From contig NZ_JBFBOG010000001.1 of the NCBI RefSeq assembly GCF_040686855.1, positions 1,054,001 through 1,118,000 on the forward strand: DNA of 64,000 nt, read 5' to 3'. The stretch is from Leifsonia sp040686855. GTDB taxonomy: Bacteria; Actinomycetota; Actinomycetes; Actinomycetales; Microbacteriaceae. Below the pieces are notes generated by a model that was given only the letters and a program-made list of their open reading frames with translations, did not search any database and was not told where the DNA came from. The translations under genes and the position numbers were made by a program. Position 1 is the stretch's first letter. The number at the start of each line of letters is the position of its first letter. This document shows positions 7,826 through 16,637 of this stretch, one piece after another.

Positions 7826-9900
7826 CCGCACCCCACCCCACGACCGACGCCCCTGCGGCGTCCCGATCCACCGTCACCGAACACGAAGGCACGACCCCCA
7901 CGATGACCCAGCCCCTGCAGCCGCTCCTCCACGACAGCGTCGTGGTGCTCACCGCCCCGTCCCAGGCGTGGTCGGCGCCCGACGGGCGGATCGACGGCCA
8001 CGGCATCCACGGGTTCTACCACTCCGACCTCCGGGTGCTCGACCGCATCGTGCTGACGGTCGGCGGCGCCGAGCCGGAGCACATCGCGACCGCGGGGGCG
8101 TCCGCAGCGGAGGCCGTCTTCACCGGCCTCGCCCGCGGGATCGACGACGCGACCGCCGACCCGCGCGTCCGGATCGACCGCACGCGGACGGTCCGCGCGG
8201 GCGTGCTGGAGGAGCGGATCGCCGTGCGCAACGCGCTCGGCTCGTCCGTCCGCACGGTCGTGGAGGTCGAACTCCGGGCGGACTTCTCCCCGATGCAGCA
8301 GATCAAGGCCGGCCTGACCGGCAGCGAGCATCCGGTGTCGGTGTCGCCGGACGGCGACGCGGGCGCGGTGCTGCGCAGCGGGCCGGTGTCCGCGCGACTG
8401 TCCGCCCCGGACGCCCACGCGACGGTCGACGGCGCCGCGATCGCGCTCCGGTGGGAGGTCGAGGTGGCGGCCCATGGCTCGGTCGAGGTCGGCTGGAGCG
8501 CTCTGGTGGATGACCCGACCGCGGTCGTCGGCGGCGCTGCGCCCTCGGCGGAATGGGAGGCGTTCGCTGCGGAGACCGGCGACTCGCGTCTGGCGTCGTG
8601 GCTGCACCGCGCGCTGGCCGACCTGCAGGCTCTGCGCATGTCGACCGTCGAGCGGCCGGAGGACGTCTTCCTCGCAGCCGGGGCGCCGTGGTTCTTCACG
8701 CTGTTCGGGCGTGACTCGCTTTGGGCGGCGCGGATGCTGCTGCCCCTCGGACACGAGACGGCCGCCTCCACGCTTCGCGTTCTCGCGCACTACCAGGGCA
8801 CCGAGAGCGTCGATGCGACCGCCGAGCAGCCCGGCAAGATCATGCACGAGCTGCGGCCTGCCGCGCTCACGATCCCGGGTGAGGGCGTCGTGCTCCCTCC
8901 TCTCTATTACGGGACGGTGGACGCGACGGCTCTCTGGGTCTGCCTGCTGCACGATGCCTGGCGGTGGGGCATGCCGCGCGACGAGGTGGAGGCCCTGCTC
9001 CCCCACCTGGAGGCGGCGCTGGCGTGGATGCGCGACTACGGCGACAGCGACGGCGACGGCTTCCTCGAGTACGTCGACACGACCGGCCACGGACTCGCCA
9101 ATCAGGGCTGGAAGGACTCGGGCGACTCCATCCAATGGCGCGACGGCACCCTCGCCGAGGGACCGATCGCCCTGTGCGAGGTGCAGGGGTACGCCTACGA
9201 GGCGGCCATCGGCGGTGCGGAACTGCTCGACGCGTTCGGGCGCGACGGCGGCGCGGCCTGGCGGGAGTGGGCGGCCGAGCTGAAGGAGCGGTTCGCTTCC
9301 GCATTCTGGATCGACGACCCGGCAGGGGCGTACCCCGCGGTGGCGTTGGATGCGTCCAAGCGGCGCGTGGACACGGTCACCAGCAACATCGGGCACCTGC
9401 TCGGGACGGGCATCCTCGACGATGCGCAGGCCGAGCTCGTCGCCCGACGGCTGGTCTCGCCCGAGCTGTGCTCCGGCTACGGTCTCCGGACGATGTCGAC
9501 TGACTCCGCCGGATACTGGCCGCTCAGCTACCACGGCGGCAGCGTGTGGGCGCACGACACCGCGATCGCGGTGACCGGGCTGGCGCGCGACGGTTTCCGC
9601 GCGGAGGCGGGGCTGCTGGCCGACGGCCTGCTGGCGGCGGCGGACGGATTCCGCTACCGGATGCCGGAGCTGCACTCCGGCGACCCGGCGAGCAAGACCT
9701 CGGCACCCATCCCGTACCCGGCGGCCTGCCGACCGCAGGCCTGGTCGGCGGCGGCCGCGGTCGCCGTGCTGAGCGCGCGGCTCGGCCTGCGGGCGGATGC
9801 GCCGGCGGGCACGTTCACCGTGGATCCCGACCCGGCCGCCGGCTCCATCCACGTCCGCGGTCTCCGCTTCGCCGGCCAGCCCCGCGACGTCACCGCCTGA
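7822..9900 (+). CDS. glycogen debranching enzyme-like glycosidase
   Basis: The 692-residue protein has an N-terminal GDE_N_bis beta domain (about residues 30-220; SVVVLTAPSQAWSAPDG, GFYHSDLRVLDR). A C-terminal (alpha/alpha)6 barrel follows, resembling amylo-alpha-1,6-glucosidase (COG3408). It carries FTLFGRDSLWAARM, GLANQGWKDSGDSI with the acidic residues expected in the active site, and YPAACRPQAWSAAA. No signal peptide is present, so it acts in the cytoplasm, presumably on the imported sugar. ATG 7822 overlaps the preceding stop; an internal ATG at 7903 would start at MTQPLQP. It is the last gene of the LacI-controlled operon. Confidence 0.85.
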   Translation: MTAPHPTTDAPAASRSTVTEHEGTTPTMTQPLQPLLHDSVVVLTAPSQAWSAPDGRIDGHGIHGFYHSDLRVLDRIVLTVGGAEPEHIATAGASAAEAVFTGLARGIDDATADPRVRIDRTRTVRAGVLEERIAVRNALGSSVRTVVEVELRADFSPMQQIKAGLTGSEHPVSVSPDGDAGAVLRSGPVSARLSAPDAHATVDGAAIALRWEVEVAAHGSVEVGWSALVDDPTAVVGGAAPSAEWEAFAAETGDSRLASWLHRALADLQALRMSTVERPEDVFLAAGAPWFFTLFGRDSLWAARMLLPLGHETAASTLRVLAHYQGTESVDATAEQPGKIMHELRPAALTIPGEGVVLPPLYYGTVDATALWVCLLHDAWRWGMPRDEVEALLPHLEAALAWMRDYGDSDGDGFLEYVDTTGHGLANQGWKDSGDSIQWRDGTLAEGPIALCEVQGYAYEAAIGGAELLDAFGRDGGAAWREWAAELKERFASAFWIDDPAGAYPAVALDASKRRVDTVTSNIGHLLGTGILDDAQAELVARRLVSPELCSGYGLRTMSTDSAGYWPLSYHGGSVWAHDTAIAVTGLARDGFRAEAGLLADGLLAAADGFRYRMPELHSGDPASKTSAPIPYPAACRPQAWSAAAAVAVLSARLGLRADAPAGTFTVDPDPAAGSIHVRGLRFAGQPRDVTA

Positions 9901-9932
9901 CCGGCGCCCTCCGCCGCATCGCCGGGTCGACA

Positions 9933-9991
9933 GCGAGTGGTGAGTGCATGTCGCTACCGGATTCGGGTGGCGACATCTGCTCACCACTCGC
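9933..9991. repeat. long intergenic hairpin (palindromic element A)
   Basis: Twelve perfectly paired bases (GCGAGTGGTGAG at 9933-9944 with its complement at 9980-9991) continue inward to about 26 paired positions, with a single mismatch and a few G-U pairs. The loop is 7 nt. It lies between two convergent genes and has no U-tract. It may terminate both transcripts or be a REP-like element; a related core occurs at 63240-63306. Confidence 0.7.
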
Positions 9992-10016
9992 GGGTGGGGC
10001 GGGGCGGACAGGCGGG

Positions 10017-11090
10017 CTAGAGCTGGGCCATGATCTGGCGGGCGATGATCCGGCCCGCGCGGTTGGCGCCGATGGTGGAGGCCTGCGGTCCATACCCGGC
10101 GAGGAATATACGCGAGTCCTGCCAGGATGCGCCCGACGCGACCGTGAGGCCGCCCGCCTTCTCCCGCAGCCGCAGCGGCGCGAGGTGGCGCAGCTCGGGG
10201 CGGAAGCCCGTCGCCCAGATGATGGCGTCCGCCTGGATGAAGGAGCCGTCGGGCCAGCGCACGCCGTCCGCCTCGATGCGGGAGAACATCCCGCGCTCCA
10301 CGAGGACGCCGCGCTCGATGCCCGCCGCGATCCGGCGGGTGCGCGGCACCCCCGTGCCGCTGACGATGGACGGGAGCGCCTGGCCGTTCCGCGCTGCGGC
10401 GTCCTGCATCGCGACGGCCGCGACACCGCCCTCGATGGTGAGCTCGGACTCGTCGCGGAAGTCGACCGGCCGGCGTGTCGCCCAGGTCAGGGAGGCCGCG
10501 ACCTCCTCCAACTCGAGCAGGAAGCCGATGGCGCTCGTCCCGCCGCCCACGACGACGACCGACTGCCCGGCGAACTCGTTGGCGGAGAGATACGTCGAGG
10601 TGTGCACCTGCCGTCCTCGGAAGTCGTTCACCCCCGGGTAGTACGGGACGAACGGCGCACCCCACGTGCCGGTCGCGTTGACGACGATGCGCGTCGCGGT
10701 CTCGCCGGCGGTGTGCTGCACGATCAGGTCCGCACCGCGGTCGAACACGCTCGTCACGGTGACGGGACGCTGCACGTCGAGGCCGAAGTACTCCTCGTAG
10801 CGCCGGTAGTACCCGGCGACGATGTCGCGCGCCGGAAGCGTGCGATCCGCCGTCTCGAAGCTGAGCCCGAGCTCGTTCATCCCCGGCAGATCGTGGACGT
10901 GGTGTGCGCTGCCGAGCTTGAGCGCGTCCCAGCGGTGCTGCCAGGCGCCGCCGGTGATCGGACCGCGGTCGTAGATGATGAAATCGACCCCGGGAGTCAG
11001 TTCAAAACGCCGCAGGTAGTACGCGACCGCGAGCCCGGCCTGGCCTGCGCCGATCACCACCACCTGGGTGTCGGTCCTGGTCGTGCTCAC
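10017..11090 (-). CDS. flavin-containing monooxygenase-like oxidoreductase
   Basis: A 357-residue FAD/NAD(P)-dependent oxidoreductase. The N-terminal FAD-binding Rossmann motif GAGQAGLAVAYYL (about residue 14) and a second dinucleotide motif VVVGGGTSAIGFLLEL (about residue 180) are clear. So is the C-terminal ATGFRPEL motif that binds the flavin in this class. Overall it resembles the YrpB/CzcO-like and FMO-related proteins of about 350-360 residues. Start is GTG. Neighbours give no pathway, so the substrate is unknown. Confidence 0.85.
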   Translation of the reverse strand: MSTTRTDTQVVVIGAGQAGLAVAYYLRRFELTPGVDFIIYDRGPITGGAWQHRWDALKLGSAHHVHDLPGMNELGLSFETADRTLPARDIVAGYYRRYEEYFGLDVQRPVTVTSVFDRGADLIVQHTAGETATRIVVNATGTWGAPFVPYYPGVNDFRGRQVHTSTYLSANEFAGQSVVVVGGGTSAIGFLLELEEVAASLTWATRRPVDFRDESELTIEGGVAAVAMQDAAARNGQALPSIVSGTGVPRTRRIAAGIERGVLVERGMFSRIEADGVRWPDGSFIQADAIIWATGFRPELRHLAPLRLREKAGGLTVASGASWQDSRIFLAGYGPQASTIGANRAGRIIARQIMAQL

Positions 11091-11232
11091 GCGCTCATCC
11101 CATCACTTCTCGCTGTGCGCGAACTCGGGGTCCCGTGGGGGCCGCATGCTAAACTGCATCTTAGTTTTCATTGTTTCTATCGGATCCCCGCGCGAGTCTC
11201 TCGCACGGGCTGGGACCAAAAGGGGGTCACGC

Positions 11233-11448
11233 ATGGGGCGCGGCCGTCAAAAAGCGAAGCACACCAAGATCGCTCGCGAGTTGAAGTCGTTCAGTCCGAA
11301 CGTGAACTACGACGCGCTGGAGCGCGAGCTGACCGGTCACTCCCACGGCGAAAGCGACCCGTACGACAAGTGGGCCGAGTACGCGACCGACGACGAGGTC
11401 GAGTACGAGGACGAAGACGAAGAGACGGGCACCCCGAAGCGCGCCTAG
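11233..11448 (+). CDS. DUF3073 family small protein
   Basis: A 71-residue protein beginning MGRGRQKAKHTKIARELK and ending in a very acidic tail (EVEYEDEDEE). This is the diagnostic layout of DUF3073, a family confined to actinobacteria. The start at 11233 is set by this conserved N-terminus and by AAAAGGGGG a few bases upstream; the longer open frame upstream is spurious. An AT-rich stretch at 11150-11180, with TAAACT at 11150-11155, is a likely promoter region. Function unknown; the basic head and acidic tail suggest nucleic-acid or ribosome association. Confidence 0.92.
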   Translation: MGRGRQKAKHTKIARELKSFSPNVNYDALERELTGHSHGESDPYDKWAEYATDDEVEYEDEDEETGTPKRA

Positions 11449-11507
11449 CGCTTCCCGTTTCGGCGCGCGCGATGCGCTCGCATCCTGACTGCGCATGAAG
11501 CGCGGGC

Positions 11508-12818
11508 TCATCCCACGCGAGGGGTGCGGATCGCGGCCGCCCGGACGAGTCCGAGGACGCCGCCGATCCCTCCCGCGGTGATCAGGATTCCGCCGACCAG
11601 CATCGCCAGGTCCTGAGCCCCGTTCGCCGTCGCCGTGGCGGTGGGCGCCGTGGGGTCGTCCGGCGGCAGCGCCGACGAGAGCGCAGCGGCGCCGGTCGAG
11701 CCCCCGCTCGCGTTCGCGGACGCGGGGGTCATCGTGGCCGCGGGGACGTCGGGGAGCCGGATGATCGCGGACGCCGTCGTGACGGCGGTGGAGGCGCGCT
11801 GCAGCAGCACGAAGAAGCTCGCGGCGGGTGATCCCGGCGCGCGGGCCGGAAGCGCGATACGGACAGTGGCGCTGAGCTGACCGTCTGCGAGGGACACGGT
11901 GGTGGCGACGGGCGCGTAGTCGACGCCCGACTGCGCGGTGCCGTCGGCGGTCATCACGTCGACAGTCGCGCCGCCCTGCGCGGCCGGGCGGGAGATGGTG
12001 ACGAGCACGCTGGTGCTGCCGGCGACGACGGAGTCGGCCGCGACGGCGAGCGGGGCGCCGGCGGCGGTCGCGGTGAACGCGGCACTGCCGGTGGAGGCGA
12101 GGAGACCGGTGGCGGTGTCGGGCGTGAAGGTCGCGGTGACCGTGTGCGCACCGGCCGAAGGCACGGTGATCCCGGTGCGCGCCACGCCGGCCGGGGAGAC
12201 CGGCGCGGTGACCGAGGGGCCCCCGTCGAGGGCGAACGACACGGTGCCGGAGGATGGGGCGCCGAGCAGCGGGCGGGTGACCGCCGCCGTCACGTCGGCC
12301 GTTCCGCCCGCGTCGACCTGCGTCGGCGCGCTCACGGTGACGGCGGTCGCGGCGGTGCAGGCGGGCGCGGTGTCGAAGCGAGCCTCGGCGGTGCCGAGCC
12401 GCCAGGCGAGGTCCGGCTCGGCGACCGCATCCACCGTGAGCAGCCAGACGCCGTGATGCTCGCCTGGATCGAAGCTCGCGGGCTGGCCGCGGACGGCGGC
12501 CCCGCTGGTGACGGCGTTCGCGGCGGATCCCGGGGCGATGGTCAGGGCGGCGGGGGCCGACGAACGGTACCCGAGGACGACGGTGCGGGATGTGACGGAG
12601 CCGAGGGGCGCATCCTGCACGCAGTCGACGAGGGGGCTGAGCGCGTCGGGAGCCGCGGGAGCGGCAGGAGCCGCGGGAGCCGGTGGTGGTGGCGTTGGCG
12701 TCGGCCCCGGCGTCGGCGTCGCCAGCGCGGGTGCCGCGCCGAGGAGCGCTCCGAACGCCGCCAGAGTCACCGCGCACGCCAGGCGAAGTCGGGCGTGCGG
12801 TCGGCTCACACGCGCCAC
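11508..12818 (-). CDS. secreted, membrane-anchored Ig/Calx-beta-like protein
   Basis: A 436-residue protein with a Sec signal peptide (LACAVTLAAFGALLGAAPALA). A Pro/Ala/Thr linker follows, then a globular region with two Cys, a bacterial Ig-like (Big_5-type) domain around residues 145-255 (TVSFALDGGPSVTAPV, TVTATFTPDTATGLL) and a Calx-beta-like domain around 260-355 (SGVDYAPVATTVSLADG). A Ser/Ala/Thr stalk leads to a C-terminal transmembrane helix (about 405-427) and an Arg-containing end. No LPXTG is seen, so anchoring is by the helix. Start is GTG at 12818, with an alternative GTG at 12809. Likely a cell-surface protein of unknown partner. Confidence 0.8.
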   Translation of the reverse strand: MARVSRPHARLRLACAVTLAAFGALLGAAPALATPTPGPTPTPPPPAPAAPAAPAAPDALSPLVDCVQDAPLGSVTSRTVVLGYRSSAPAALTIAPGSAANAVTSGAAVRGQPASFDPGEHHGVWLLTVDAVAEPDLAWRLGTAEARFDTAPACTAATAVTVSAPTQVDAGGTADVTAAVTRPLLGAPSSGTVSFALDGGPSVTAPVSPAGVARTGITVPSAGAHTVTATFTPDTATGLLASTGSAAFTATAAGAPLAVAADSVVAGSTSVLVTISRPAAQGGATVDVMTADGTAQSGVDYAPVATTVSLADGQLSATVRIALPARAPGSPAASFFVLLQRASTAVTTASAIIRLPDVPAATMTPASANASGGSTGAAALSSALPPDDPTAPTATATANGAQDLAMLVGGILITAGGIGGVLGLVRAAAIRTPRVG

Positions 12819-12881
12819 TCTAGCGGGGTCCGGGGCCGATCCGCTCCGACCAAAAAGGGTGACGCGGCGGTGTGTCGCGGG

Positions 12882-14003
12882 TCAGTCCGCGTACGTGCCG
12901 ACGAGCCGCACCGCGCCGCCGTCGACACCCTTGGCACCCTGCTCGAAGCCGGTCAGGTCGCGCGCAGAGGTGGAGACCGTCCCGGCCCGCCAGGTCGGGA
13001 TGCCGTCGGCCGTGATCGCCGCGGCGACCGCGTCCGCCGCCTCCGGGGCGACGACGGCGAACATCCCGATTCCGAGATTCCAGGTGCCCTCGCTCGACTC
13101 CAGCGTGCTGCCGGCCAGATCGCTCAGGATGCGGAACACCGGGGTCGGGGACCACGTCGAGCGGTCGACCTCGACCCACGATCCGACGGGGAGGACGCGC
13201 GCGAGGTTGGCCGCGATGCCGCCGCCGGTCACGTGGCTGAGCGAGTGGATCGCGCCGCCGAGGGACGCATCCTGCAGCACGCGCAGCAGCGGCGACGTGT
13301 AGAGGCGCGTCGGCTCGAGCAGCGCCTCGCCGACGACGCCGCCGAAGTCCGCCGACTGGTCGGTGAAGCCGATGCCGCGTGCGGCGAGGATATGGCGGAC
13401 CAGCGAGTAGCCGTTGGAGTGCAGACCGGACGACGCCATCGCGAGCACCACGTCGCCGTCGCGCACGCGGTCCGCGCCGAGCACGGCATCCGCCTCGACC
13501 GCGCCCACCGCGGCACCCGCGACGTCGTAGTCGTCGGGGCCGAGAAGACCCGGGTGCTCCGCCGTCTCGCCGCCGACGAGGGCGGTGCCCGTCGCCTCGC
13601 ACGCTCGGGCGATACCCGCGACGATCGCGGCGATCCGCTCGGGGACGACCTTGCCGCACGCGATGTAGTCGGTCATGAAGAGGGGACGCGCACCCACCAC
13701 GACGATGTCGTCGACGACCATGCCCACGAGGTCCTGGCCGATGGTGTCGTGCTTGTCGAGCGCCTGCGCGATCGCGACCTTGGTGCCGACGCCGTCCGTG
13801 CTCGTCGCGAGCAGCGGGCGACGGAAGTCGCGCAGGAACGACGCGTCGAACAGGCCCGCGAAGCCGCCGACTCCGCCCAGCACCTCGGGACCGTGCGTGC
13901 GGCCGACGGCGGCCTTCATCAGCTCGACGGCCCGGTCGCCCGCTGCGGTGTCGACGCCGGCGGCGGCGTAGGAGGCGGACGAGGAGGCGGTGGAGTCGGT
14001 CAC
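12882..14003 (-). CDS. purM: phosphoribosylformylglycinamidine cyclo-ligase
   Basis: PurM (AIR synthetase) converts FGAM to AIR with ATP, the fifth step of purine synthesis. The protein of 373 residues contains the conserved STDGVGTK nucleotide/substrate segment, DLVGMVVDDIVVVGA, GGETAEHPG, SSGLHSNGYSL and HVTGGGIAANL. I place the start at GTG 14003 (VTDSTASS). A TACGAT box at 14010-14015 lies exactly 6 nt before it, which would make the transcript leaderless; the ATG at 14033 would lie upstream of that promoter. It follows purF by 84 bp on the same strand. Confidence 0.97.
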   Translation of the reverse strand: MTDSTASSSASYAAAGVDTAAGDRAVELMKAAVGRTHGPEVLGGVGGFAGLFDASFLRDFRRPLLATSTDGVGTKVAIAQALDKHDTIGQDLVGMVVDDIVVVGARPLFMTDYIACGKVVPERIAAIVAGIARACEATGTALVGGETAEHPGLLGPDDYDVAGAAVGAVEADAVLGADRVRDGDVVLAMASSGLHSNGYSLVRHILAARGIGFTDQSADFGGVVGEALLEPTRLYTSPLLRVLQDASLGGAIHSLSHVTGGGIAANLARVLPVGSWVEVDRSTWSPTPVFRILSDLAGSTLESSEGTWNLGIGMFAVVAPEAADAVAAAITADGIPTWRAGTVSTSARDLTGFEQGAKGVDGGAVRLVGTYAD

Positions 14004-14087
14004 CCGTACATCGTATCCGCGGCCCGCGAGCACGGGGAAAACGTCGCGGATCGGGGCAGCGGGCGACGTTCTTCCCGTGCCCGGCGG

Positions 14088-15659
14088 CTACTCCTGGCGG
14101 CCGGGGTCGCCGAAGGAGAGCAGGGGCTCGAGCTCGGAGTCGGGGCCGGGCTCGCAGCCGTCGGAGGTGGCGTCCGAGCCGTCGTCGGTCGGGGAGACGG
14201 CCGGGCGCTCCAGGAGATTCTTGCCCAGGTGGTGCGCGTCCGGGAGCTCGATCGGGTACTTGCCGGTGAAGCACGCCGTGCACAGGCGCTCGCGCGGCTG
14301 CTCCGTGGCGTCGATCATGCCGTCTTCGGAGAGGTAGCCGAGGCTGTCGGCGCCGATGGACTGGCGCACCTCTTCGACGCCCAGCCCGGTCGCGATCAGC
14401 TCGGCGCGGGAGGCGAAGTCGATGCCGTAGAAGCACGGCCAGGTGATGGGCGGGCTGGAGATGCGGACGTGCACCTCGGCCGCACCGGCCTCCCGCAGCA
14501 TCGAGACCAGGGCGCGCTGCGTGTTGCCGCGGACGATCGAGTCGTCGACGACCACCAGGCGCTTGCCCTTGATGACCTCCTTGAGCGGGTTCAGCTTGAG
14601 CTTGATACCGCGCTGGCGGATGGTCTGCGACGGCTGGATGAAGGTGCGGCCGACGTAAGAGTTCTTCACCAGGCCCTGCCCGAACGGGATGCCGGAGGCC
14701 TGCGCGTAGCCGATCGCCGCCGGCGTGCCGGACTCGGGCGTCGGGATGACGAGGTCGGCCTCGACCGCGTGCTCGCGCGCCAGCTGGCGGCCCATCTCGA
14801 CGCGGGCCTCGTAGACGCCGCGACCGGCGATGGTGGTGTCGGGACGCGCGAGGTAGACGTACTCGAAGACGCATCCCGCGCGCTTCTCGGTCGCGAAGCG
14901 CTGGCTGCGCAGGCCGTTCTCATCGATCGCCAGCAGCTCGCCCGGCTCGACCTCGCGCACGAAGCTCGCGCCGACGATGTCGAGGGCGGCGGTCTCGGAG
15001 GCGACGACCCAGCCGCGCTCCAGGCGGCCGAGCACCAGCGGGCGCACGCCCTGCGGGTCGCGGGCCGCGTACAGGGTGTGCTCGTCCATGAACACCAGGC
15101 AGAAGGCTCCGCGGAGGCGCGGCAGCACCTCCAGCGCGGTCGACTCGAGGGTGTGGTCGAGGTCACCGGTGAGCAGCGCCGTCACCACGGCGGTGTCGGT
15201 CGTGTTGCCCCGGGACAGCTCGCCGTCGTGCTGGGGGTAGCGCTCGTGCACGAGCTGCATCAGCTCGGCGGTGTTGGTCAGGTTGCCGTTGTGACCCAGC
15301 GCGACCGTGCCGCTGGCGGTGGAGCCCAGCGTCGGCTGCGCGTTCTGCCAGCTGGAGGCTCCGGTCGTCGAGTAGCGCGTGTGCCCGACGGCGATGTGGC
15401 CGGGGAGCGAGTTGAGCGCGTTCTCGTTGAAGACCTGGGAGACGAGTCCCATGTCCTTGTAGATGAGGATCTTGTCCCCGTCGCTCGTCGCGATGCCTGC
15501 CGACTCCTGGCCGCGGTGCTGGAGCGCGTACAGCCCGAAGTAGCTGAGCTTTGCGACCTCCTCACCGGGGGCCCAGACGCCGAAGACGCCGCAGGCGTCC
15601 TGCGGCCCCTTCTCGCCGGGCAGCAGATCGTGACTGAGAAGACCGTCGCCTCCGGCCAC
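14088..15659 (-). CDS. purF: amidophosphoribosyltransferase
   Basis: PurF transfers glutamine-derived ammonia to PRPP, the committed step of purine synthesis. The 523-residue protein starts with a 22-residue propeptide before the catalytic Cys23 (DACGVFGV), as in Bacillus-type enzymes that self-process. It carries the PRPP loop VVVDDSIVRGNT. Cysteines in CVFEYVYLARPD, WPCFYGIDF and LCTACF are placed as the [4Fe-4S] ligands of the B. subtilis enzyme. GTG start with AAAGGGG upstream. It lies upstream of purM on the same strand. Confidence 0.97.
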   Translation of the reverse strand: MAGGDGLLSHDLLPGEKGPQDACGVFGVWAPGEEVAKLSYFGLYALQHRGQESAGIATSDGDKILIYKDMGLVSQVFNENALNSLPGHIAVGHTRYSTTGASSWQNAQPTLGSTASGTVALGHNGNLTNTAELMQLVHERYPQHDGELSRGNTTDTAVVTALLTGDLDHTLESTALEVLPRLRGAFCLVFMDEHTLYAARDPQGVRPLVLGRLERGWVVASETAALDIVGASFVREVEPGELLAIDENGLRSQRFATEKRAGCVFEYVYLARPDTTIAGRGVYEARVEMGRQLAREHAVEADLVIPTPESGTPAAIGYAQASGIPFGQGLVKNSYVGRTFIQPSQTIRQRGIKLKLNPLKEVIKGKRLVVVDDSIVRGNTQRALVSMLREAGAAEVHVRISSPPITWPCFYGIDFASRAELIATGLGVEEVRQSIGADSLGYLSEDGMIDATEQPRERLCTACFTGKYPIELPDAHHLGKNLLERPAVSPTDDGSDATSDGCEPGPDSELEPLLSFGDPGRQE

Positions 15660-15688
15660 AGCGGACCCCTTTCAGGAAGTCGGGATGT

Positions 15689-16045
15689 TCAGCTCTGGGT
15701 GTCGCTCGTATCGTCCGGCGTCTCGGTGACGCGCACGTCGATTCTATCCGCCTGGACGCTGCGGGCTCGACGGGCGGTCGTCCGGTCGAGGACGAGCGCG
15801 ACGACGGCCCCGAGGGCGACGCCGATGGTCACGCAGATCGCGAGCAGGAAGCCGAAGACGCTGCCGCGGTCGTACGTCGGGTTCTCGGGGAACGAGAACG
15901 TCAGGATGAGCGCGACGATCGCGAAGAGCACCGCGCCGGTGATCATGAAGCGGAAGTACCGCGGCGAGCGCCGCACGCGCACCTCGGCCGGGGTGACGGT
16001 CTCTGTCTCCTCCGGCTGCTCGGGGACGGCGGGGCTGTCGCTCAT
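15689..16045 (-). CDS. two-helix membrane protein of unknown function
   Basis: A 118-residue protein with an acidic, Pro/Glu-rich N-terminus and an Arg-rich juxtamembrane segment (RVRRSPRYFRF). Two hydrophobic helices follow (about 34-52 and 63-85), then a cytoplasmic tail ending in acidic residues. The ATG at 16045 gives the first sensible N-terminus. It ends 30 bp upstream of purF on the same strand, so it may be cotranscribed with purF-purM. I do not recognise a named family. Confidence 0.75.
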   Translation of the reverse strand: MSDSPAVPEQPEETETVTPAEVRVRRSPRYFRFMITGAVLFAIVALILTFSFPENPTYDRGSVFGFLLAICVTIGVALGAVVALVLDRTTARRARSVQADRIDVRVTETPDDTSDTQS

Positions 16046-16119
16046 GGTTCGATTCTCCCAGATCGAAACTGGGCGCTCGTCGTGCGTCATGCCCGGCCGG
16101 AGCGCACGTCTTAAGAGGT

Positions 16120-16218
16120 GTGAGCGCAACTGTTCTTCGCGTCGTGGTCGGTGCCGTGTTCGCCCTCGTGATGGCGGGCGCCGCGGTGGTGGCGGTCGTG
16201 CTCGGGGTGCAGCCGTGA
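16120..16218 (+). CDS. possible 32-residue membrane peptide
   Basis: GTG-initiated frame of 32 codons encoding MSATVLRVVVGAVFALVMAG followed by AAVVAVVLGVQP, essentially a single transmembrane helix with one Arg near the start. It lies between two minus-strand genes and would be divergent from the 118-residue membrane protein. AAGAGG lies almost directly against the start, too close for a normal SD. It could be a real single-helix protein or a chance open frame. Confidence 0.35.
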   Translation: MSATVLRVVVGAVFALVMAGAAVVAVVLGVQP

Positions 16219-16224
16219 GGTCGG

Positions 16225-16581
16225 TCAGTAGCGCAGCGGCAGCAGGCCCTCCAGGGTCGCCCGCTGACCCGAGGCGTGCACCGCCCCGGATGCCACGCCC
16301 TCGTCCCACGTCGTGGCACCGGAGGCGAGGGCGAGCCAGGTCGCCGCGTCGGTCTCGATGACGTTGGGCGGGGTGCCCCGTGTGTGACGCGGGCCGGGGA
16401 TGCACTGGACGGCGCCGAACGGCGGCACCCGCACCTCCACCGTGTTGCCCGGAGCGCGCTCCGCGAGCAGCTGGAGCAGGTAGCGCACCGCGGTCGCTGT
16501 CGTCTCGCGGTCGGCTCCGCCTGCGACCGCGCCGCGCACGGCCGGGCCGCCGACCGCGTCGGGGATCTTCGCTCTCGCCAT
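16225..16581 (-). CDS. sterol carrier family protein
   Basis: A 118-residue SCP2-like domain protein. It has basic MARAKIPD at the start, a helical segment RYLLQLLAERAPGN, then strand-rich VEVRVPPFGAVQCIPGPRHTRGTPP and a C-terminal VIETDAATWLALASG. This matches actinobacterial 'sterol carrier family proteins', often found beside pur genes. I prefer ATG 16581 because GGGGGAGG is 9 nt upstream; ATG 16590 would leave no spacing. The lipid or small-molecule ligand is unknown. Confidence 0.75.
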   Translation of the reverse strand: MARAKIPDAVGGPAVRGAVAGGADRETTATAVRYLLQLLAERAPGNTVEVRVPPFGAVQCIPGPRHTRGTPPNVIETDAATWLALASGATTWDEGVASGAVHASGQRATLEGLLPLRY

Positions 16582-16637
16582 GTCGTCCATCCTCCCCCAG
16601 TCGGTACGGCGTGTGTCCCTCCCTCTAGCATGGTGGC

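Noticed and set aside
7690..10665. 991-codon minus-strand open frame opposite the glycosidase gene
   Set aside because: It overlaps clear plus- and minus-strand genes (S51, glycosidase, flavoprotein) in other frames and has Arg/Pro/Gly-rich composition without motifs.
14004..14033. ATG 14033 as start of purM
   Set aside because: The -10 box at 14010-14015 is inside this extension, and the extra residues (LAGRGYDVR) do not look like a PurM N-terminus.
12144..16361. 1405-codon plus-strand open frame across the purM-purF region
   Set aside because: It is the antisense shadow of purM, purF and neighbours; the translation is Arg/Gly-rich low complexity with no domain, as expected from GC-rich codon bias.
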